Source: an uncultured Lachnospiraceae bacterium
GTDB lineage: Bacteria > Bacillota > Clostridia > Lachnospirales > Lachnospiraceae
DNA: 16,836 bases
Reading direction: 5' to 3'
NCBI GenBank assembly: GCA_902489925.1
Contig: CABUBX010000030.1
Location: 1 to 16,836 of the forward strand
The notes under the pieces were generated by a model. That model was not told where the DNA came from and made no database searches. It saw only the letters and a list, made by a program, of their open reading frames with translations. Position 1 is the first letter of the stretch, and each line of letters opens with the position of its first letter. Shown here one piece after another: positions 1-7,659 of the stretch. The position numbers and the translations under genes were made by a program.

Positions 1-2
1 TG

Positions 3-170
3 TATATAGATTCATATAATTATCTTTGGGTTACCGGTCAAAAATCAAATGAAGTTGTTTGCTTGAAGTTGTCTGAGAATAATAAAAAAATGTTATTTAA
101 GCAGGCTATATTACTGCAGGGTGCTTCATGTATTGTCGAAATAGAAGGAGAGAAGAAAGAAGTATGGTAA
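3..170 (+). CDS. C-terminal fragment of a probable lactonase-family beta-propeller protein (partial, starts upstream)
   Basis: An open frame enters from the left edge and runs 55 codons to a TAA at 168-170. The visible tail reads YLWVTGQKSNEVVCLKL, then GASCIVEIEG. This resembles the last blade of the 6-phosphogluconolactonase (YbhE/Pgl, lactonase) beta-propeller family, which typically ends in a 'LLVANQxSNxVxVFxID...PSPVCV' pattern. The stop lies 4 bases after the A of the amidohydrolase ATG (164), so the two genes overlap by 7 bases and are probably co-transcribed and translationally coupled. If the family call is right, the enzyme would open a sugar lactone to an aldonate. Only the tail is visible: that a CDS ends here is well supported by frame and overlap, but the family is a tentative recognition. 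Other beta-propeller proteins remain possible. Confidence 0.5.
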   Translation, partial: YIDSYNYLWVTGQKSNEVVCLKLSENNKKMLFKQAILLQGASCIVEIEGEKKEVW

Positions 171-1390
171 GTTATGATTTGCTTCTGAAAAATGCTTCTA
201 TAATTGACTTGACACAAGATATGTCAGGTGAGTATGATATTGGTATTCGCTTAGGAAAAATAGAAGCAGTAAAGAAAAGTATTTCAGAAAAATATGCAAA
301 ACATGTTATTGACGTAAGTGGATATATGGTTGTTCCCGGATTAATTGATATGCATTGCCATATATATCCGAAATTTCCATATCCTGAAGATGGATTGAAA
401 AACATTAATCCTGATGCCCATATGTTTCAAACGGGCGTTACAACATGTGTTGATGCAGGTAGCTGTGGAATCCGCGATTTTGAACAGTTTTATGAGGCTG
501 TAATTAAAACATCGGCAGTGCGGGTGTTTTCGTTTATAAATATTGCCGATGGAGGAATGGTGGATTTATCATCAGAGCAGAATATAGAAGAATTTCATAC
601 GGCTGAAGTTGCTGAAATGGCGAAAAAGTACAAAGACCGTGTTGTTGGCATTAAGACAGCACATTATTGGGTCGGCAAAGCGGAGGATGAAAAGCATCCG
701 ATATGGAAATCTATTGACGAAGCATTAAGGGCTGGACAGCTTGCTAATATGCCGGTCATGGTTGATTTTCAGCCGTCGTATCCTGGAAGAACCTACGAAA
801 AGCTTTTAAGTAAACTTAGAGCGGGTGATATACATACGCATATGTATGCACAGCAATTTCCGGTGTTGAATGAACATGGAGAAGTGAATGCATATTTAAA
901 AAGAGCACAGGAAAAAGGTATTATATTTGATTTGGGGCATGGTGCGGGAAGCTTTTGGTTTAGAAATGCGGTACCGGCTTTTGAACAACAGTTTTGTCCA
1001 AATACAATTTCAACAGATTTATATTTGGATAATGTGGCAGGACCTTCATTAAATCTTCTTCATGTCATGTCAAAATATTTGAACATGGGAATGCCGGTTT
1101 GTGATATCATTGACAGAGTGACAAGACAACCGGCAAAAGTTATCGGGCATACAGAGCTGGGAAGCTTAAAAGAGGGAGAATGTGCAGATATTGCAGTGCT
1201 TAATATTGTTGAGGGACCGTATAATTTTTCAGATTCAGGAAATGCGAAGCTGTGTGGAAATAAGCGTTTCGAGAATATGATGACCATAAGAAACGGTAAA
1301 ATAGTGTATAATCCATATGCTTTAGGACTGGAAGTATGGGAAAAGGCGCCAAAGGAATATTGGGAGGCACCGGGAGTTATTCGTTTTTAA
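164..1390 (+). CDS. Metal-dependent amidohydrolase/deacetylase-family metallohydrolase (EF_0837-like)
   Basis: A 408-residue cytoplasmic amidohydrolase-superfamily enzyme related to the dihydroorotase-like EF_0837 group. Visible metal-site elements are H64-C-H66 in GLIDMHCH, a candidate carboxylated lysine K164 in GIKTAH, H224/H226 in GDIHTH, the family signature FDLGHGAGSF and D285 in ISTDLY. The C-terminus has the usual GSLKEGECADIAVL composite-domain segment. An upstream in-frame ATG at 128 would add 12 residues rich in Arg/Glu that merely translate the ribosome site. The AAGGAG at 145-150 fits the ATG at 164 better. The gene is coupled to the preceding lactonase-like gene and followed by a terminator, so it is the last gene of that operon. 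The substrate cannot be read from sequence. Relatives in Firmicutes often sit beside sugar-acid catabolic genes, which suits this neighbourhood. Position 201 is Asp (MVDFQ) where many relatives carry a metal-binding His. Confidence 0.85.
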   Translation: MVSYDLLLKNASIIDLTQDMSGEYDIGIRLGKIEAVKKSISEKYAKHVIDVSGYMVVPGLIDMHCHIYPKFPYPEDGLKNINPDAHMFQTGVTTCVDAGSCGIRDFEQFYEAVIKTSAVRVFSFINIADGGMVDLSSEQNIEEFHTAEVAEMAKKYKDRVVGIKTAHYWVGKAEDEKHPIWKSIDEALRAGQLANMPVMVDFQPSYPGRTYEKLLSKLRAGDIHTHMYAQQFPVLNEHGEVNAYLKRAQEKGIIFDLGHGAGSFWFRNAVPAFEQQFCPNTISTDLYLDNVAGPSLNLLHVMSKYLNMGMPVCDIIDRVTRQPAKVIGHTELGSLKEGECADIAVLNIVEGPYNFSDSGNAKLCGNKRFENMMTIRNGKIVYNPYALGLEVWEKAPKEYWEAPGVIRF

Positions 1391-1399
1391 GGCTATTAT

Positions 1400-1427
1400 G
1401 GGACATTCGTGATGAATGTCTCTTTTT
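1400..1427 (+). terminator. Rho-independent terminator after the amidohydrolase
   Basis: GGGACATTC (1400-1408) pairs with GAATGTCTC (1414-1422) around a 5-base loop, giving 9 base pairs with one G-U, followed directly by five T's (1423-1427). It starts 10 bases after the amidohydrolase stop. It also covers the ATG at 1416, which argues against that codon being the start of the following kinase. Confidence 0.8.
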
Positions 1428-1445
1428 GAATTGGAGAAAATATTG

Positions 1446-3263
1446 ATGGGATTGATATATAGAATTAAAAGAAAATACAAAGGTATGGGAATTGCAAAAA
1501 AAATATTTTTGATGCTTATTTTGGTATCGGTTATTCCGATTGCGACAATTTTTGTAATGACATACCATATTACAACAAAAGAGATTGGAAGCCAGATTAA
1601 CAGTTTAGCTGATGCGAATTTACAACAGGCAGTAAGTAATGTGGATAATTTTTTTAGTGAATATAATAAAATTATTACAAGCGTGTATACAGATGAAGCT
1701 TACGTGAAATATTTGAATCCTATCAATGAATGGAATTTAAAGGAATACTATTACGCTAAAAACCAATTGATTCAGAGGCTTCAGACAATTGCTTACAATA
1801 ATCGAAATATTTTGGGGGCAGCGATTGTCGGAAAAAATAGTGAGACGGTGTTCTTTGATAAGCTGAGTTATTCGGTAGAGGAAAGCTATTGCTTTGATAA
1901 TAAAAATATGAGATTCAATTCTTTGTATCAATCGGCTATGGAACAGCGGGAAAATGTTTATGAAAGTCGGATTTTAGAAAATGAAACAAAAGATGTAAAG
2001 AAGAATTGTATTTATATTGCGCATCAGCTTGTTGATTTTAATAATATTAAAAAAGGTCCGGTCGGCTGCTTGATATTGTGTATTGATGAAGAAGCTTTAA
2101 ATGCTCTATATGGTGCTGATGAGCAGTATTCAGGAGATACTTTTATGGTTTCTGGCAATGGAAAAGTTATTTCTCATAATAATAAGGCTTTGATTGGTAC
2201 AACAGTATTCGAAAATACCCAAGGAAATATAGAGACTGTTCAAATAGAGGGATATATAGAAAATTATTTGAACGAAGACAAAAAATCAGATAAACATCAT
2301 ATTGTGAATGTAAAACAAACAAGTATTGAAGATTTTTATATTGTCAATGTTAGAGAAAAAAATAAAGTTATGCAAAAGATTACATATATCAATACACTTA
2401 TTTGTCTGATAGGGATTATTACGGGCATTGTCTGCCTGATTATTACACTGACTTTTTATCGTCAAATTCAAAAGTCAGTGACAAAAATTATTTCAGGGAT
2501 GGAGTCTGTTAATGAAGATAATTATGATGTACATATTTGTGTTGACGGAGAGGATGAATTTAATTTAATAGCCCGACATTTTAATGATATGGTACTTCAA
2601 ATAAAAAATTCAAAGCAGCAGAAGGAAAAGGCTCTATTGAGAGAAAAAAATGCGGAAATAAGAGCGTTGGAAGCACAGATTAATCCTCATTTTATATATA
2701 ATACGCTCGATGCAATAAATTGGGTTGCCATATCTCATGAAGAATATTCGATTAGTAAAATGTTAAATAGTCTGGCGGTAATATTAAGGTACAATATTAG
2801 CAACAGTAATGAAATTGTTTCCTTGAGAGAAGAAATTACATATCTGAAAAAATATATTTTTCTCCAACAGCAAAGATTTGATTATTCGTTTTTATGTAGA
2901 ATTGATATGAAAGAAGAATTGTACGATTGCAAGATTCATAAGCTGATGATACAGCCCGTTATAGAAAATTCTATTATTCATGGATTCCCAGGAACAACGG
3001 GAAATGATGAAATATTGATTGAAATTAGCAGGGAGAATGAATCGGAACTTTTGATAAAAGTGACGGATAATGGAAAAGGAATGAATGAAAATATATTAAA
3101 ACAATTAAATGAATTTGATATAGAATCTGACAATAAGGGAAAAAGTATCGGTTTAAGAAATGTAATTATGCGGCTGAAGCTTTATTATGGAGAAAAAGGA
3201 AACTTGTGTGTTCAGTCAAAAGAAGGAAAGACAGTTGTTTTAATTAAAATGCCATGTGAGTAG
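1446..3263 (+). CDS. YesM-family sensor histidine kinase
   Basis: A 605-residue membrane sensor kinase. It has an N-terminal membrane segment (about residues 15-37), a large extracytoplasmic sensing region (about 40-300, probably Cache-like), a second membrane segment (about 310-335, LICLIGIITGIVCLIITL) and a HAMP linker. The kinase core is of the His_kinase (PF06580) type: phospho-acceptor H415 in AQINPHFIYNTLDAI, N-box MIQPVIENSIIHG, G1 VTDNGKGM and G2 GKSIGLRNVIMRL. The start at 1446 is preferred because GGAG at 1433-1436 is 9 bases upstream. The longer in-frame ATG at 1416 lies inside a terminator hairpin. The stop is 8 bases before the response-regulator start. It is expected to phosphorylate that regulator in response to an extracellular sugar, probably presented by the solute-binding protein encoded third in the operon. 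Confidence 0.93.
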   Translation: MGLIYRIKRKYKGMGIAKKIFLMLILVSVIPIATIFVMTYHITTKEIGSQINSLADANLQQAVSNVDNFFSEYNKIITSVYTDEAYVKYLNPINEWNLKEYYYAKNQLIQRLQTIAYNNRNILGAAIVGKNSETVFFDKLSYSVEESYCFDNKNMRFNSLYQSAMEQRENVYESRILENETKDVKKNCIYIAHQLVDFNNIKKGPVGCLILCIDEEALNALYGADEQYSGDTFMVSGNGKVISHNNKALIGTTVFENTQGNIETVQIEGYIENYLNEDKKSDKHHIVNVKQTSIEDFYIVNVREKNKVMQKITYINTLICLIGIITGIVCLIITLTFYRQIQKSVTKIISGMESVNEDNYDVHICVDGEDEFNLIARHFNDMVLQIKNSKQQKEKALLREKNAEIRALEAQINPHFIYNTLDAINWVAISHEEYSISKMLNSLAVILRYNISNSNEIVSLREEITYLKKYIFLQQQRFDYSFLCRIDMKEELYDCKIHKLMIQPVIENSIIHGFPGTTGNDEILIEISRENESELLIKVTDNGKGMNENILKQLNEFDIESDNKGKSIGLRNVIMRLKLYYGEKGNLCVQSKEGKTVVLIKMPCE

Positions 3264-3271
3264 GTGATAAT

Positions 3272-4783
3272 ATGAGAATTATAATCGTGGAAGATGAACC
3301 GGTAATTAGAGAGGGACTTGTATCTGTAATTGAAAAGTTTACAAAGTATGAGGTTGTTTGTAAAACAAAGGATGGCATTGAAGGGATGCGACAAATTAAA
3401 AAGTTGCATCCAGATCTTGTCATTGCGGATATTAGAATGCCTAATATGAGTGGCTTGGAGATGATTGAAAGGCTTCGCAATGATGGCGGTGAATTTGCCG
3501 TAATTCTTTTAACGGGTTATTCGGATTTTGAATATGCGAGAAAGGCGGTTCAATTAAATGTGACAGAATATTTGCTTAAACCGTTGGAAGTTGAAAGCTT
3601 AATTGCTGCATTGGAGAAAGCGGAAAATTCTCTTGAAAAAACAAAAGCTAATAAAGTGACATGTGAACAGCTTGTGTGGAGTATTTTAAATTCTGAAAAA
3701 GAGAAGCGCGATATATTTGTAAATCAATTGTCGAATATGCTTCATGTGAATCATAGAGTTGAAAACTCGTTGTTTATGATTCAGTCTGCGAGTATAGATT
3801 TGGAAACAAACAGTGAGATAAGAAATACGCTCAATATGCTTATGGATTCTTTTTGTATTCAAAATTATTATGTGATACCACTTATAAAAAATTCGGATAT
3901 CCTGGTAATGATTTTATATACAGAAAATAACCATCATATGAAGTCGATATTTGAAAATATTATACTTAAAGAATTAAATAAGCAAACACCATGTATTTGT
4001 AGTTTTGATACAATACAGGGGTTGGAAAATTTTTCTGAAAAGATAGATGGCTTAAGAGAAATGTTGACATATTCGTTGCTTATGGATTTAGGAAAGGTGA
4101 TTGATAAAACGTCTGTCGGAACATTACGGTTAAAAGACATAGACTATCCGGAAATATTGGAAAAAAATATGAGACGGGAAATACGAAACGGAAACTGGGA
4201 AAAAATAGAAAAGCTTGGAGATAAATTTGAAGAAACCGTTATTAATGCAAATATGAATCCAAAATTGATTAAAGAATATACTTCAAGATTCACAAACATG
4301 ATTTATGAAAGTGTTAATGAATGGACGGATGATGAACAAATGATTTATCATTTTTTATCCGAAAATATTATGACATGTAAAACAAGAGAAAGTTTGTCTT
4401 ATCAGTTATGGAAAATGATAGCATATTTGAAAAAATTAGATGATAAAAATGAAACAACAGAGAATGCTTTGATTTTAAGAGTTATAAATTATGTGCGAAA
4501 CCATTACAATGAAGAAATTACATTAACAGATATGGCTGATATGATAGAAATAACACCGGAATATCTAAGTAGATTATTTAATCAGGAAATGAAAATTAAC
4601 TTTAATTCTTTTGTGAAAAATTTCAGAATTAGTATGGCGAAACGACTGTTGATGAATACAAATTATCAAATCGCGGAAGTTGCTGAGAAAACAGGATTTC
4701 ATGATTCCAAGTATTTTAATAAGGTTTTTAAATCAGTTTGCGGTTTGACGCCATCGGAATATAAAAAGGAAATGAAGATATGA
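3272..4783 (+). CDS. YesN-family response regulator with AraC-type DNA-binding domain
   Basis: A 503-residue cytoplasmic transcription regulator. The N-terminal receiver domain (about 1-120) shows the acidic pair E7/D8, phospho-acceptor D53 (VIADIRMP), T81 (LLTGYSDF) and K103 (LLKPLE). A long middle region of about 270 residues has no motif I can name, as is usual for YesN proteins. The C-terminal AraC/XylS helix-turn-helix domain (about 400-500) shows the typical ITLTDMADMIEITPEYLSRLF and IAEVAEKTGFHDSKYFNKVFK helices. AGGTGAT (3262-3268) precedes the ATG. The stop overlaps the next start as ATGA (4780-4783). The likely target is the promoter at about 6090-6145 that drives the transporter and mannosidase operon. 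That link rests on position and on the known behaviour of YesMN pairs, not on a proven binding site. Confidence 0.93.
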   Translation: MRIIIVEDEPVIREGLVSVIEKFTKYEVVCKTKDGIEGMRQIKKLHPDLVIADIRMPNMSGLEMIERLRNDGGEFAVILLTGYSDFEYARKAVQLNVTEYLLKPLEVESLIAALEKAENSLEKTKANKVTCEQLVWSILNSEKEKRDIFVNQLSNMLHVNHRVENSLFMIQSASIDLETNSEIRNTLNMLMDSFCIQNYYVIPLIKNSDILVMILYTENNHHMKSIFENIILKELNKQTPCICSFDTIQGLENFSEKIDGLREMLTYSLLMDLGKVIDKTSVGTLRLKDIDYPEILEKNMRREIRNGNWEKIEKLGDKFEETVINANMNPKLIKEYTSRFTNMIYESVNEWTDDEQMIYHFLSENIMTCKTRESLSYQLWKMIAYLKKLDDKNETTENALILRVINYVRNHYNEEITLTDMADMIEITPEYLSRLFNQEMKINFNSFVKNFRISMAKRLLMNTNYQIAEVAEKTGFHDSKYFNKVFKSVCGLTPSEYKKEMKI

Positions 4784-6021
4784 AAATAGAAAAGTATTTG
4801 TATGTGTTTTTGGGAATTATTGTCTTGATTTTGGCTTCTGTATGGGTTAGAGAATCTGTCCATGTTGAAAATCAGACGATAAAAAATCCAGAAGAAAAAG
4901 TAAAGGTTGTCGCAACATATGAGCAGATAAATCAGCAAAAAACGATAAAGAAGCTTATTGAAAAATATAATGAGGAAGCAGAAGTAGAGGCGGAAATTAT
5001 CTTTATGTCAGAGGAAGAACTAAAAAATGTTATATTTGCCGGGGAGGGTAAGGATGGAAAGTCTAAGGTTGATATGATTATATGTAACAGCGTATTAATT
5101 CCCAGTCTTATAGATTTAAATATTTTGCAGGATATTTCCGGTTATGTAACAACAGAGGTTAAAGAGCGTTTCTGCGATAATATATGGAGTAATAATATGA
5201 GTGATGGAAAGTATTATAGTATTCCGTTTACTTCAGACCCGTATGTATTGTATTACAATTCGTTTTTAATGGATAAATTAAGTTTAAAAATACCCGAAAC
5301 ATGGGAGGACTATGAGAAGAACGTACAAAAGATTAGTGATTTAGGAAGCTCTTATTTTGGATTTGCGGCAAAAGAAGCGGAGGATTTGACAATACTTTAT
5401 TTACATTGGCTGGCAACGACGGGGGCAAGCATTAGAGAGACGAATAGCGACTATGGAATGCATGTCCTTGATATGCTTGTGGATATTAAAGAGAGAGCAC
5501 TTATATCACCGAATATTATTAATTGGAACAAACACGATTTGACAAGGGCATTTTCGGACGGGAGAGTTTTTATGATGATTAATACTCTAAGCATGACGTC
5601 TGTTTTAGAAAAAACAGGGCATTTTCCATATAATATTAAGGAAATTCCATACGATAGGAAAAAGGCTTTTATTTATCATGGTGAGACGTTATGTATATGC
5701 TCAAAAGAAAAGTATAACGCGACCGTAAAACTTATGGATTTTATGTTGAAAGAGGAAAATTTAGATACAATTTGCAAAGAATTTCAGACGTTGCCGGTAG
5801 TAAAGTCGGGTAAGTACCATGGAAATTTGCTTGAAGATGATTTAAAAGTACAGATGCTAAATTATGCTGTGTGTTTAAACTCGTTTAGCTCATGGCCGAG
5901 AATATCGGAGGCTGTTTGGGATGAAGTTTATCATATCTTGATTAGTAATGAGGAGGTTTCGGTGAAAAAAAGTGCCAATAGTCTTTCTGACAAAATAAGA
6001 ACAGCAATTATTGAACAATAA
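4780..6021 (+). CDS. Membrane-anchored family-1 extracellular solute-binding protein, probable sensory accessory subunit
   Basis: A 413-residue protein with one N-terminal hydrophobic segment (about residues 7-23, YVFLGIIVLILASVWV). There is no Cys in a lipobox position, so it looks anchored by an uncleaved signal rather than by lipid. The rest resembles the MalE-like family 1: DGKYYSIPFTSDPYVLYYN is the counterpart of the DGKVYAIPYNTDVRGLWYN segment in the lipoprotein encoded at 6190. It overlaps the response-regulator stop as ATGA, so it belongs to the signalling operon. A strong terminator separates it from the transporter genes. I infer that it binds the sugar outside the membrane and signals to the histidine kinase, as in XylFII-LytS-YesN type systems. 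A back-up transport binding protein is the alternative. Confidence 0.8.
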   Translation: MKIEKYLYVFLGIIVLILASVWVRESVHVENQTIKNPEEKVKVVATYEQINQQKTIKKLIEKYNEEAEVEAEIIFMSEEELKNVIFAGEGKDGKSKVDMIICNSVLIPSLIDLNILQDISGYVTTEVKERFCDNIWSNNMSDGKYYSIPFTSDPYVLYYNSFLMDKLSLKIPETWEDYEKNVQKISDLGSSYFGFAAKEAEDLTILYLHWLATTGASIRETNSDYGMHVLDMLVDIKERALISPNIINWNKHDLTRAFSDGRVFMMINTLSMTSVLEKTGHFPYNIKEIPYDRKKAFIYHGETLCICSKEKYNATVKLMDFMLKEENLDTICKEFQTLPVVKSGKYHGNLLEDDLKVQMLNYAVCLNSFSSWPRISEAVWDEVYHILISNEEVSVKKSANSLSDKIRTAIIEQ

Positions 6022-6023
6022 TT

Positions 6024-6064
6024 AAAAATAGCGAAACGGCTGTGGCCGGCTTCGCTATTTTTTT
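6024..6064 (+). terminator. Strong rho-independent terminator of the sensor operon
   Basis: AAAAATAGCGAA (6024-6035) pairs perfectly with TTCGCTATTTTT (6051-6062). The T-run continues to 6064, and a GC-rich apex contains GGC/GCC. It starts 3 bases after the stop at 6021. Because both arms are flanked by A and T runs, it could also act on the opposite strand. Confidence 0.92.
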
Positions 6065-6093
6065 AAGAAAAGATGTCGGGAAAAAATAAAGTC

Positions 6094-6109
6094 TTGTATC
6101 AAATTTGTA
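6094..6109 (+). promoter_or_regulatory. Candidate operator: TTGTA direct repeat upstream of the transporter promoter
   Basis: TTGTA occurs at 6094-6098 and again at 6105-6109, 11 bases apart, which is about one helical turn. The pair lies just upstream of the predicted -35. AraC-type regulators such as the YesN-like protein encoded upstream bind direct repeats in such positions. The repeat is short and could be chance in AT-rich DNA. Confidence 0.3.
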
Positions 6110-6114
6110 CTACT

Positions 6115-6143
6115 TTTATAAGAAAATAGAATATGGATATAAT
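6115..6143 (+). promoter_or_regulatory. Predicted sigma-A promoter of the transporter/mannosidase operon
   Basis: A perfect -10 TATAAT (6138-6143) lies 17 bases after a weak -35 TTTATA (6115-6120, 4/6 match). The weak -35 suits an activator-dependent promoter. A second, poorer option is TTGTAT (6094-6099), a 17-base spacer and TATAAG (6117-6122). The promoter sits between the sensor-operon terminator and the lipoprotein ATG at 6190, leaving a leader of about 40 bases. Confidence 0.6.
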
Positions 6144-6189
6144 ACAAAAGCTGATATGATTGTATTATCAAAAAGGAGGAGAAAGTACA

Positions 6190-7590
6190 ATGAAAAAAAT
6201 GAAAAAATGGATGGCATGCTTTTTAGCAGCATCGATGGCTCTTTCAGCAGCGGCATGTGGCAAGGGTGATGAATCTAAGGAACAAACAGTAAGTGAGTCG
6301 AGCGGACAGAGTGGGGAGACAACAGAAAAAACTACAATTACAGTAACATTTAGAGATGACGGACAATTGGAGAAAAATGTATTGTATATGTGGCTGACAG
6401 AAGCTTATGAGTCTTATCCTAAAAAGGATGAGGTTGAGCTTAAACTGGCACCATTGACGGTTTCTGCCGGTGATTACTTTGCAAAAGTAGCCTTGTCTTT
6501 ACAATCTGAAGATACGGCACCGGATTTGATTGCAGAGGATACGTTCCAACTTGGCACTGACGTGAATGCAGGATTTTTAGAACCGTTGGATGAGTATTTA
6601 GTTGATTATGAAGACTGGAATAATGGCTCTTATTATGAAAAATTAAAGGCCGGATGTACAGCACCGGATGGAAAAGTATATGCGATTCCGTATAATACGG
6701 ATGTAAGAGGCTTATGGTACAATAAAGAAATTTTTAAAAAGGCAGGTCTTCCGGAAGAATGGCAGCCTAAAACATGGAATGATATTTTAGATGCATGCAA
6801 GGCAATTAAAGAAAATGTTCCTGATGTTGTTCCGTTTTGGTGTAATTCAGGTGTTGCTACAGGAGAGGCAACATCAATGGAAACATATCAGATGCTGTAT
6901 AATGGTACAGGAGAAAAACTGCTTGATGAGGATGGAAAATGGGTTGTCAAGAGTAAAGGGATTTTAGATACACTTGGATTTTTGAGTGATGTTTATTCCA
7001 ATGGTTATGGACCTTCATTATCCAAGGTTCTTAATGGACAGGCCGGGGTTACAGCGTCTCAGGAATATATGCCGCAAGGTAAACTTGGTATTCTGATTGA
7101 TGGTAACTGGCTTCCGATGTTTTATAATGAATCAGGTCCGGTTCCTTGGCCGGAGTATGTTGACACTTTAGGTTTTGCGGCAATGCCTACCCAGAATGGT
7201 GATGAACCCGGAACAGTAACTATGTCCGGCGGTTGGGGATGGGCAATTCCTTCAAAATCCGATGCAAAGGATGCGACATTTGATTTTATTAAGCATATGA
7301 TGAGCGAGGAAGTTTATACAAAAGCTCTTGTCAGAATGAATTGTATTACAACAAGAACAGATACTGCTGAAAGAAGCGAATATACAGATTTACCATTTAT
7401 GGCAGAGGCAGCTGATATGCTCAATGGAACAAATTTCAGACCATTAAATGAAAAATATCCTTCTGTTTCTACATGTATCCAGTCAATGGTTGAGTCAGTA
7501 GTCTCAGGAACAAAGCCTGAAGAAGCAATGGCTCAATATGCAGTTGATGTAGAGAGAATTGTTGGAAGCGAAAATGTGGTAGAGAAATAA
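6190..7590 (+). CDS. ABC transporter extracellular sugar-binding lipoprotein (family 1)
   Basis: A 466-residue binding protein for import of an oligosaccharide, presumably mannose-containing given the downstream enzymes. The N-terminus MKKMKKWMACFLAASMALSA is a lipoprotein signal, and C23 (SAAAC-G) is the probable lipidated Cys after cleavage. The lipobox is non-canonical, with Ala at -3. A Ser/Glu/Thr-rich linker follows, then a MalE-like family-1 fold (GKVYAIPYNTDVRGLWYNKEIF, GILIDGNW, MSGGWGWAIPSKS). The ATG at 6190 is chosen because AAAGGAGGA (6172-6180) stands 10 bases upstream. An in-frame TTG at 6160 would translate through that ribosome site. It is the first gene of the catabolic operon and is followed by a stem-loop that probably keeps its expression above that of the permeases. 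Aromatic-rich stretches (WGWA, NWLPMFY) would suit sugar stacking. Confidence 0.93.
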   Translation: MKKMKKWMACFLAASMALSAAACGKGDESKEQTVSESSGQSGETTEKTTITVTFRDDGQLEKNVLYMWLTEAYESYPKKDEVELKLAPLTVSAGDYFAKVALSLQSEDTAPDLIAEDTFQLGTDVNAGFLEPLDEYLVDYEDWNNGSYYEKLKAGCTAPDGKVYAIPYNTDVRGLWYNKEIFKKAGLPEEWQPKTWNDILDACKAIKENVPDVVPFWCNSGVATGEATSMETYQMLYNGTGEKLLDEDGKWVVKSKGILDTLGFLSDVYSNGYGPSLSKVLNGQAGVTASQEYMPQGKLGILIDGNWLPMFYNESGPVPWPEYVDTLGFAAMPTQNGDEPGTVTMSGGWGWAIPSKSDAKDATFDFIKHMMSEEVYTKALVRMNCITTRTDTAERSEYTDLPFMAEAADMLNGTNFRPLNEKYPSVSTCIQSMVESVVSGTKPEEAMAQYAVDVERIVGSENVVEK

Positions 7591-7596
7591 TGAGAC

Positions 7597-7629
7597 AGGG
7601 GCATTTGTTAGAAAAAAGCAAATGCCCTT
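7597..7629 (+). terminator. Intercistronic stem-loop between binding protein and permease genes (partial terminator or mRNA stabiliser)
   Basis: GGGCATTTG (7599-7607) pairs with CAAATGCCC (7619-7627), 9 perfect base pairs that A7597-T7629 and G7598-T7628 can extend. Only a weak T-rich tail (TTATTT) follows. Such hairpins after binding-protein genes commonly let some transcripts read through and protect the upstream message, which gives excess binding protein. That role is inferred here. Confidence 0.7.
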
Positions 7630-7659
7630 ATTTAGTTAGAGAAGTATGGAGATGAAAGT

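Noticed and set aside
128..163. Upstream in-frame ATG of the amidohydrolase
   Set aside because: The extra 12 residues translate the AAGGAG ribosome site itself. The ATG at 164 follows that site and begins with a normal family N-terminus.
1394..1399. TATTAT as a -10 box for the sensor operon
   Set aside because: No acceptable -35 is found at 16-18 bases, and a transcript starting there would run straight into the terminator hairpin.
1416..1445. Upstream in-frame ATG of the histidine kinase
   Set aside because: It lies inside the terminator hairpin and has no ribosome site. GGAG at 1433-1436 serves the ATG at 1446.
6160..6189. TTG start for the binding lipoprotein
   Set aside because: It would translate through the AAAGGAGGA site and put ten non-signal residues before the lipoprotein signal. 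ATG 6190 is clearly better.
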